NCBI GenBank assembly: GCA_030731175.1
Contig: JANQUM010000067.1
Span: 1-8,146 of the forward strand
Reading direction: 5' to 3'
Origin: Spirosomataceae bacterium
GTDB taxonomy: Bacteria > Bacteroidota > Bacteroidia > Cytophagales > Spirosomataceae
DNA length: 8,146 nucleotides
The notes beneath the pieces are model-generated. The model saw only the letters and a program-made list of their open reading frames with translations, was not told the DNA's origin and did no database searches. A program made the position numbers and the translations under genes. Positions 1 to 4,670 of this stretch are shown in pieces. The number at the start of each line of letters is the position of its first letter. Position 1 is the first letter of the stretch.

Positions 1-288
1 CAGATTACAGAATTAGGCGATTTTGTAAAAAAGCTGAAAAACATTGATTATTACGACGTAACCATAATCAGTCATACCGATAATATTGGTGGGAAAGAGT
101 ACAATCAATGGCTTTCTGATATGCGAAGCCGCTCTGTAATTCAGCAATTAAAAAGAATGGGAATTTCTCCCGAAAGCATAAAATTCCGCAGCGATGGTTT
201 AGAAAATCCGACGTTTAGCAATAATTCTAACGTCGGCAGAATGCGGAATAGGAGGGTAGATATTATTTTTACGCCGATTGCGTTTTGA
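1..288 (+). CDS. OmpA-family protein, C-terminal peptidoglycan-binding domain (5' partial)
   Basis: The reading frame is open from the first base and stops at 286-288, giving 95 residues that are the end of a longer protein. They match the OmpA C-terminal fold: an SHTDNIGG segment, then YNQWLSDMRSRSV, and a closing GRMRNRRVDIIF. In this family an Asp after the HT (here residue 27) and an Arg in the following helix (here residue 42) hold the diaminopimelate of peptidoglycan. Their 15-residue spacing equals that in E. coli OmpA. The domain acts in the periplasm and anchors an outer-membrane protein or lipoprotein to the wall. The N-terminal part is outside the window, so a barrel, TPR/WD40-type or lipoprotein architecture cannot be told apart. 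The next gene starts 9 bases after the stop, so the two may be co-transcribed. Confidence 0.9.
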   Translation, partial: QITELGDFVKKLKNIDYYDVTIISHTDNIGGKEYNQWLSDMRSRSVIQQLKRMGISPESIKFRSDGLENPTFSNNSNVGRMRNRRVDIIFTPIAF

Positions 289-297
289 AGAGATACT

Positions 298-762
298 ATG
301 ATAAAATTTGATTTACACGGAAACTTGTTTCCACATAAAACCACTTCCGTAAATTTGGAAACGTTCAAAAGAATGTTTGTTGACGATTTTGCAAATTCAG
401 AACGGAGAACTACTATATTTGAATCCTATCTTGGGTACATTGAAAGAATGAGAAGTATTTTAGAAAACCCTTTTAGTCAGTGGATTGACGGTAGTTTTGT
501 AACCAATAAATTGAATCCGAATGATATTGACGTTGTCATATTCATCAACTTTGAGGACTATAGGAAAAACGAAAAGCGGCTGAATTACTTTAGAAAAGAA
601 AGGTATAATAAAACGAATTTTATCGATGGATACTTTATTATTCAGTACCCTGAGAATCATCCGAAATACTTTCTTTATGAAATGGACAGTAAGCAGTGGC
701 TTTTCACATTTGGTTTTTCAAGAGATAAAAAGCCCAAGGGCATTATTCAAATAGATTTTTAA
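298..762 (+). CDS. Minimal nucleotidyltransferase-like protein (DUF6932-like)
   Basis: This 154-residue protein carries a DNA-polymerase-beta-type nucleotidyltransferase signature: a Gly-Ser pair at 65-66 followed by Asp76-x-Asp78 in the context LNPNDIDVVIF. A third candidate acidic residue, Asp110, lies in a hydrophobic strand (FIDGYFII). These are the expected metal-binding positions. The N-terminal FDLHGNLFP, the DGSFVT segment and the C-terminal PKGIIQIDF resemble, from memory, the family named DUF6932. The fold predicts transfer of a nucleotide to an unknown acceptor (small molecule, protein or RNA). That activity is inference. There is no signal peptide or membrane segment, so it is probably cytoplasmic. 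The ATG at 298 follows the OmpA-type gene by 9 bases, and a small helical protein gene starts 10 bases after its stop, so the two probably form a unit. Three sampled 60-base rows run about 28-33% G+C, against about 40-47% in two rows of the neighbouring transporter gene. This could mean recent acquisition. Confidence 0.8.
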   Translation: MIKFDLHGNLFPHKTTSVNLETFKRMFVDDFANSERRTTIFESYLGYIERMRSILENPFSQWIDGSFVTNKLNPNDIDVVIFINFEDYRKNEKRLNYFRKERYNKTNFIDGYFIIQYPENHPKYFLYEMDSKQWLFTFGFSRDKKPKGIIQIDF

Positions 763-772
763 AAGAATAATT

Positions 773-1006
773 ATGAAGCCGCAAAAAGAGAGAGACTATA
801 AATCATGGGGGGATCAATTAGCAAGATTGTTAGAACTCATTGCTTCGACTTCAGAGAATATAAAACAACACAAGCAAAACGAATCCCCAGAGAGTTACAT
901 AACTGATTACGAGAGTTTATTACAAGGATACAAAGACGAACTTGGTAAGTTAGGCACAAAAATGGGGTTTGAAATTCAGTTAAACCCTTTAGAAACTGCC
1001 GCCTAA
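773..1006 (+). CDS. Small helical protein of unknown function, partner of the nucleotidyltransferase-like gene
   Basis: I do not recognise the family. The 77 residues are hydrophilic and charged, with two likely helices: about residues 12-35 (WGDQLARLLELIASTSENIKQ) and about 45-64 (DYESLLQGYKDELGKLG). A short tail ends in PLETAA. There is no signal peptide, membrane span, cysteine pair or recognisable DNA-binding motif. It lacks the R-x4-6-H motif of HEPN proteins, so this is not the usual MNT/HEPN pair. The ATG follows the upstream stop by 10 bases on the same strand, with no obvious ribosome binding site, which suggests translational coupling. A regulatory, adaptor or antitoxin-like role is possible but only inferred from the arrangement. 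Its stop at 1004-1006 lies one base from the end of the convergent transporter gene. Confidence 0.65.
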   Translation: MKPQKERDYKSWGDQLARLLELIASTSENIKQHKQNESPESYITDYESLLQGYKDELGKLGTKMGFEIQLNPLETAA

Positions 1007-1007
1007 A

Positions 1008-2534
1008 TCAAAACCTATCTACCGCTACTTTATACGTTGGGTCTTCCAAGATATTTACGTCAATGATTTTCTCAGCGTTTTTGAGTAAAACGCGGCAATC
1101 GGGGCTGAGGTGCTTTAAATGCACAGTTTTGCCTGCTTTTTCGTAACGTTCAGTTATTTTGTTCAACGCTTCGATGCCTGACATATCGTTTACACGACTT
1201 TCCTGAAAATCAATTACGATTTCATTCGGGTCGCCCAAAATATCAAACTTATCGTTGAAAGCTTGCACCGATCCAAAGAAAAGCGGACCATAAATTTCGT
1301 AATGTTTTACGCCGTTTTCATCTGTTGATTTTCTCGCCCGAATGCGTTTAGCGTTTTCCCACGCAAAAACAAGAGCAGAAATAATAACACCAATCAGAAC
1401 AGCTAACGCTAAATTATGAAGCAAAACGGTGATTGCCGCTACTAAAATTCCGACAAAAATATCGTGCTTCGGCATTTTACCAATAACTCGGAAACTTGCC
1501 CATTCAAACGTACCAATTGCTACCATAATCATTAAGCCAGTGAGGGCCGCAACGGGCATTTGCTCAATCAAACTTGCCCCAAACATGATGAAAACCAAGA
1601 GCATAACAGATGCCACAATTCCTGACAATCTGGCTCTTGCACCAGATGAGATATTGATAAGGCTTTGCCCAATCATAGCACAGCCGCCCATTCCTGAGAA
1701 AAACCCTGAAAGCAAATTTGCCGCTCCCTGAGCCACGGCTTCTCGGTTACTGCTACCGCGGGTTTCCGTGATTTCGTCAATCAAGTTCAATGTTAACAGA
1801 CTTTCAATCAAACCAACTCCGGCTACGATTAGCGAGTAAGGGAAAATGATTTGGAGCGTTTCTAACGTAAATGGTATTTCGGGAATGTGAAACGGCGGGA
1901 ATCCACCCTGAATCGAAGCAATGTCACCGACCGTTTTGGTATCAATATTGAAACCAATTACGATGAAAGAAATGACTAAAATTGCGGTTAACGAAGCGGG
2001 AATCACTTTCGTGAATTTTGGCATGAGCCAGATAATTGCCATTGTTAGCAAAACCAAGCCGAGCATAATCAATAACGTAGTATCGGTCATCCAATTTCCG
2101 TCAATTTTGAAGGAATCGAGCTGAGACATGAAAATGACAATTGCCAAGCCATTCACAAAACCGAACATTACCGGATGCGGCACTAAACGGATGAATTTAC
2201 CCAATTTCAAGAATCCCGCAATCATTTGCATAATTCCTGCCAAAACCACGGCGGCGAAAATATATTCTACGCCGTAATCTTTTGCCAATGCTACAATTAC
2301 AACCGCAACCGCACCCGTTGCTCCCGAAATCATTCCCGGGCGACCGCCAAAAATAGAGGTGATAAAACCCATTACAAAAGCGGCATACAAACCTGTTAGC
2401 GGTGATAACCCAGCAATAAGTGCAAACGCAATGGCTTCAGGAATTAACGCTAATGCTACCGTGAGACCGGAAAGAATTTCGTTTTTATAATTAACTTTTT
2501 GCGAAAGATCGAAGAGTTTGAAGTATTGAGTCAT
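1008..2534 (-). CDS. SulP-family inorganic anion transporter with STAS domain
   Basis: This 508-residue integral membrane protein of the SulP/SLC26 family has the usual length for bacterial members. The membrane part (about residues 20-400) opens with the family's first helix, TVALALIPEAIAFALIAG, including Glu33. It continues with the SGATGAVAVVI segment (70-80), where sulfate-type members often have a G-P-T/S motif, and with a GFFSGMGGCAMIGQSLIN stretch typical of the second inverted repeat. Residues about 410-508 form a cytoplasmic STAS domain with the conserved Asp-Met-Ser-Gly loop (Ser452). Family members import bicarbonate, sulfate or other anions, often coupled to Na+ or H+. The sequence has a BicA-like flavour, but the substrate cannot be decided here and no carbonic anhydrase or sulfur gene is present. 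The ATG at 2534 gives a short cytoplasmic N-terminus before the first helix, as expected. No good -7 element was found upstream. Confidence 0.93.
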   Translation of the reverse strand: MTQYFKLFDLSQKVNYKNEILSGLTVALALIPEAIAFALIAGLSPLTGLYAAFVMGFITSIFGGRPGMISGATGAVAVVIVALAKDYGVEYIFAAVVLAGIMQMIAGFLKLGKFIRLVPHPVMFGFVNGLAIVIFMSQLDSFKIDGNWMTDTTLLIMLGLVLLTMAIIWLMPKFTKVIPASLTAILVISFIVIGFNIDTKTVGDIASIQGGFPPFHIPEIPFTLETLQIIFPYSLIVAGVGLIESLLTLNLIDEITETRGSSNREAVAQGAANLLSGFFSGMGGCAMIGQSLINISSGARARLSGIVASVMLLVFIMFGASLIEQMPVAALTGLMIMVAIGTFEWASFRVIGKMPKHDIFVGILVAAITVLLHNLALAVLIGVIISALVFAWENAKRIRARKSTDENGVKHYEIYGPLFFGSVQAFNDKFDILGDPNEIVIDFQESRVNDMSGIEALNKITERYEKAGKTVHLKHLSPDCRVLLKNAEKIIDVNILEDPTYKVAVDRF

Positions 2535-2796
2535 TTGTTTTTTAGACTTTGAGGAACCAAGACGAAGGATAAAAGACTTTTTTCCTTTTCACACTTCGCC
2601 GATAATTGGAGTATTTTTAGACAAAAAGCTGCAAAGAACGCACTTATTAACAGGCTTTTAAAGCTTTGCGGAAAGTGGTTATTGAAAAACTGACGTGAGT
2701 GCAACGATTTGTTGTGATAGTGCAGTTAGATGAAACCGTTTTTATGGAATTTGTTGAAGAAAATAGCTTTTAGTGTACCCCAAAACGACAACATAT
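2535..2796. other. Intergenic region between sulP-type gene start and tRNA-Gln terminator
   Basis: About 260 bases with no supported gene. As read on the minus strand it should hold the transporter's promoter and leader, but no exact TAnnTTTG element with a correctly spaced TTG was found. On the plus strand a TTTTTAGAC motif occurs twice (near 2539-2547 and 2614-2622), about 75 bases apart. A GCAAAG / CTTTGC pair (2631-2636 and 2664-2669) could form a weak hairpin. A 22-codon plus-strand reading frame (2730-2798) has no supporting signal. No RNA gene was recognised. Confidence 0.5.
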
Positions 2797-2843
2797 AAAA
2801 AGAAAAGACCGTAACTAATTGATTTTCAATTTGTTACGGTCTT
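2797..2843 (-). terminator. Rho-independent terminator of tRNA-Gln
   Basis: An 11-base perfect inverted repeat (AAGACCGTAAC at 2805-2815, GTTACGGTCTT at 2833-2843) continues, after one T/T mismatch, into a 5-base inner stem (AATTG / CAATT) with a 5-base loop. Read on the minus strand, the stem is followed directly by TTTTCTTTTT (2806 down to 2797). It begins 7 bases after the tRNA 3' end. On the plus strand no T-tract follows, so it acts on the minus strand only. It separates the tRNA from the transporter gene downstream. Confidence 0.9.
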
Positions 2844-2849
2844 AAGTTG

Positions 2850-2920
2850 TTAACCCGGAAGGACTCGAACCCTCAATAAAGGCACCAAAAGCCTCTGTGT
2901 TACCATTACACCACAGGTCA
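2850..2920 (-). tRNA. tRNA-Gln (anticodon TTG)
   Basis: The minus strand folds into a complete 71-nt cloverleaf. The 7-bp acceptor stem pairs TGACCTG with CGGGTTA and includes two G-U pairs and a U1-A72 pair, the latter typical of glutamine tRNAs. The D-stem is GTGT/ACAC around a loop containing TGG. The anticodon stem GAGGC/GCCTT encloses the loop TTTTGGT, giving anticodon TTG, which reads CAA and CAG. A 4-nt variable loop and a T-arm GAGGG-TTCGAGT-CCTTC follow. The discriminator is A, and CCA is not encoded and must be added after transcription. The gene lies downstream of fabD on the same strand but has its own promoter and terminator. Confidence 0.96.
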
Positions 2921-2937
2921 ATCCTGAATTGGAGATG

Positions 2938-2968
2938 CAAAAGTAATGCCTAACTTTTTTCGATGCAA
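2938..2968 (-). promoter_or_regulatory. Promoter of tRNA-Gln (Bacteroidota -33/-7 type)
   Basis: On the minus strand TACTTTTG (2945-2938) matches the Bacteroidota -7 consensus TAnnTTTG exactly. A TTG (2968-2966) lies 20 bases upstream, the expected place for the -33 element. Transcription would begin near 2930, leaving a leader of about 10 bases before the tRNA. The element lies between the fabD stop and the tRNA, which makes the tRNA an independent unit. Confidence 0.8.
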
Positions 2969-2987
2969 CTTTCCACCGAAAAAATTT

Positions 2988-3863
2988 TTAAACTCCTGCT
3001 GTTTCGCTTTCTCGACTGATCTTTTTTACCAATCCTTGCAATACTTTTCCTGGGCCACATTCTATAAATAACGTAGCTCCGTCTGCTACCATACGTTCGA
3101 CAGACTGTGTCCAACGAACGGGAGCGGTCAATTGAGCAATTAGATTGGCTTTAATTGTAGCCACGTCGGTAGAAGGCTCGGCGTTTACGTTTTGATAAAT
3201 TGGGCAAACCGGCGAGGTAAACTCGGTTGCTTCAATGGCAGCGGCAAGTTCTTCCCTTGCTGGCTCCATTAGTGGTGAGTGAAAGGCTCCGCCAACGGGA
3301 AGTTTCAATGCTCGTTTTGCACCAGCGTGCTTCATCTGCTCGCAGGCTACATCTATCCCAACATTTGAACCTGAAATTACCAGCTGACCAGGGCAGTTAT
3401 AATTTGCCGGAACAACAATCTCATCCGTAATGGCTTCGCAAACTTTTTCTACGGCTCCGTCGGATAATCCTAAAACCGCAGCCATTGTTGACGGGTTTAT
3501 TTCGCACGCTCTTTGCATTGCATCAGCACGTTGCGAGACAAGGCGTAAGCCGTCTTCAAACGAAAGTGCTTTTGCCGCAACCAATGCAGAAAATTCACCG
3601 AGTGAATGCCCCGCAACCATATCGGGTTTGAAGTTTTCAATTGTTGAAGCCAAAATAACGGAATGCAAAAATATGGCTGGTTGTGTAACGTTGGTTTGTC
3701 TGAGTTCTTCGTCTGTGCCTTCAAACATTATTTTGGTGATGTCGAAACCCAAAATTTCGTTGGCTTTATCAAATAGTACTTTTGCTTCGGCAGAGCTTTC
3801 GTAAAGCTCTTTGCCCATACCGCTGAATTGTGCCCCTTGTCCGGGAAATACGTATGCTGTCAT
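2988..3863 (-). CDS. fabD: Malonyl-CoA:acyl carrier protein S-malonyltransferase (FabD)
   Basis: This cytoplasmic enzyme moves malonyl from CoA to acyl carrier protein and so supplies extender units for type II fatty-acid synthesis. All the catalytic positions are visible in the 291 residues: Gln9 in the N-terminal FPGQGAQ, the nucleophile Ser87 in GHSLGEFSAL, Arg112 (binds the malonyl carboxylate), His195 in GGAFHSPLM (pairs with the Ser), and Gln244 in AQLTAPVRW. The C-terminal GPGKVLQGL motif is also present. It is slightly shorter than the 309-residue E. coli enzyme, and no domain is missing. The ATG at 3863 places the FPGQG motif at its normal distance from the N-terminus. No other fab or acpP gene is in the window. 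The leader upstream is about 115 bases and contains a possible -7 element. Confidence 0.96.
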   Translation of the reverse strand: MTAYVFPGQGAQFSGMGKELYESSAEAKVLFDKANEILGFDITKIMFEGTDEELRQTNVTQPAIFLHSVILASTIENFKPDMVAGHSLGEFSALVAAKALSFEDGLRLVSQRADAMQRACEINPSTMAAVLGLSDGAVEKVCEAITDEIVVPANYNCPGQLVISGSNVGIDVACEQMKHAGAKRALKLPVGGAFHSPLMEPAREELAAAIEATEFTSPVCPIYQNVNAEPSTDVATIKANLIAQLTAPVRWTQSVERMVADGATLFIECGPGKVLQGLVKKISRESETAGV

Positions 3864-3963
3864 AAGTTGAGTCGTTTTGAGTTTATTAGTTCTTAATCAA
3901 ATCCTTATAGATTTTGTAGTAATCGTTGTTCAAATCTGTGAGGTTTTGTCGTCGTTGAAATTA

Positions 3964-3971
3964 CAAAGTTA
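3964..3971 (-). promoter_or_regulatory. fabD: Possible -7 element for fabD
   Basis: TAACTTTG on the minus strand fits TAnnTTTG exactly and lies just after the end of the upstream gene. No TTG is found 19-20 bases further upstream, so the -33 half is missing or degenerate. If used, the fabD leader would be about 95 bases. Confidence 0.4.
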
Positions 3972-3979
3972 CTCAAAAC

Positions 3980-4570
3980 TTAATCAAGCGAATAATGCAG
4001 CCCCACGGAATTTCCGTTGTTCATAAACTGCATTCGGTTAGCTTTGTAATGTTTGCGGTGAACGCCGTACATAACTGCATCGAAAAGGAATAAGAATCCA
4101 CCTTGCAGCATCACTGACTTACCGAAACCCACGTTTCGATCACGTTTTTCCAATTCGTTTTGGTTTTCTCCGTATTGCGTCATGGCGTAGCCGCCCGCCA
4201 CGTAAGCCACGTCAAGGGCGGTATTTACGAGAAAAGTCTTCTCCACGCTGTGTTGCATTTCGAGTGTTTCGAGTTGATTATTTGAAAACTCTTTCTTTCT
4301 CGCACCCAAAATCCCCAAACCTGCTAAAGTTGCGTTTATTGCTCCCCAACCGAGGTTCATCTGGTGAAAAGCTTTGGTTTCGCCTGTTGCGTTTCCAACG
4401 GCTAAACCGCTGGAAATTAGACTTCCAACTGCCCATCCTCCTAAAACGTACATGCCCTTTTGGGTTATTTTAGTTGACTTCTGCGAGTACTCCATCAGAT
4501 TCGCCTGTTGAGCCTTTCCCAAAAACGGACTCAAAAATATGATTGCGAGGAAAAATTTGAACTTGTACAT
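3980..4570 (-). CDS. Small multi-pass membrane protein of unknown function (DUF6992-like)
   Basis: This is a 196-residue protein whose function I cannot name. Residues 1-20 are a signal peptide with a likely cut after GKA, before QQ. Four hydrophobic segments follow, at about 40-60, 71-90, 112-131 and 150-170. Between the first two is the motif GETKAFHQMN (63-72), which with the WAVGS and W-x-x-N patterns resembles, from memory, a Bacteroidota family named DUF6992. Polar or acidic residues sit inside the hydrophobic segments (Asn79, Asp120, Asp164), which suggests a helix bundle or a binding site rather than a plain anchor. It lies between the TamB-type gene and fabD on the same strand, so an envelope-related role is plausible but only inferred. 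The ATG is chosen because it directly precedes the signal peptide. No ribosome binding site stands out. Confidence 0.8.
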   Translation of the reverse strand: MYKFKFFLAIIFLSPFLGKAQQANLMEYSQKSTKITQKGMYVLGGWAVGSLISSGLAVGNATGETKAFHQMNLGWGAINATLAGLGILGARKKEFSNNQLETLEMQHSVEKTFLVNTALDVAYVAGGYAMTQYGENQNELEKRDRNVGFGKSVMLQGGFLFLFDAVMYGVHRKHYKANRMQFMNNGNSVGLHYSLD

Positions 4571-4587
4571 ACGGGTGAATTTTTTAA

Positions 4588-4608
4588 GTCCCGATAGCTT
4601 GTCGGGAT
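4588..4608. repeat. Short intergenic palindrome (TCCCGA hairpin)
   Basis: TCCCGA (4589-4594) and TCGGGA (4602-4607) form a 6-bp stem. It can extend inward by a T-G and an A-T pair and outward by one G-T pair, leaving a 3-base loop. On the minus strand the sequence after the stem is A-rich rather than T-rich, so it is a poor intrinsic terminator for the TamB-type gene. Palindromes with a CCCGATAGC core are, from memory, common between genes in Cytophagales-like genomes. No second copy was seen here. Confidence 0.6.
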
Positions 4609-4670
4609 GGCTTTAGTTTTCAAGCTTGTCAATTTGAAAATACGTGTTTGATGAAGGAATTCCGCAGCGA

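Noticed and set aside
298..1006. Classic MNT/HEPN toxin-antitoxin pair
   Set aside because: The nucleotidyltransferase half fits, but the 77-residue partner lacks the HEPN R-x4-6-H motif and is too short for the usual four-helix fold.
1429..1731. A 100-codon open frame antisense to the SulP gene
   Set aside because: It is a mirror of the membrane-segment codons of the transporter, with no independent start signal or family resemblance.
2730..2798. A 22-codon plus-strand reading frame with a basic, amphipathic N-terminal half
   Set aside because: It has no promoter, ribosome binding site or plus-strand terminator, and frames this short arise often by chance.
2850..2920. tRNA-Gln as an integration site for a mobile island
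   Set aside because: I saw no second copy of the tRNA 3' end in the window, and no integrase or other mobility gene is present.
3430..3804. A 124-codon open frame antisense to fabD
   Set aside because: It lies entirely within the well-supported fabD gene, and its translation shows no domain or sensible hydrophobic pattern.
4588..4608. Intrinsic terminator of the TamB-type gene
   Set aside because: In the gene's direction the stem is followed by an A-rich run, not a T-tract.
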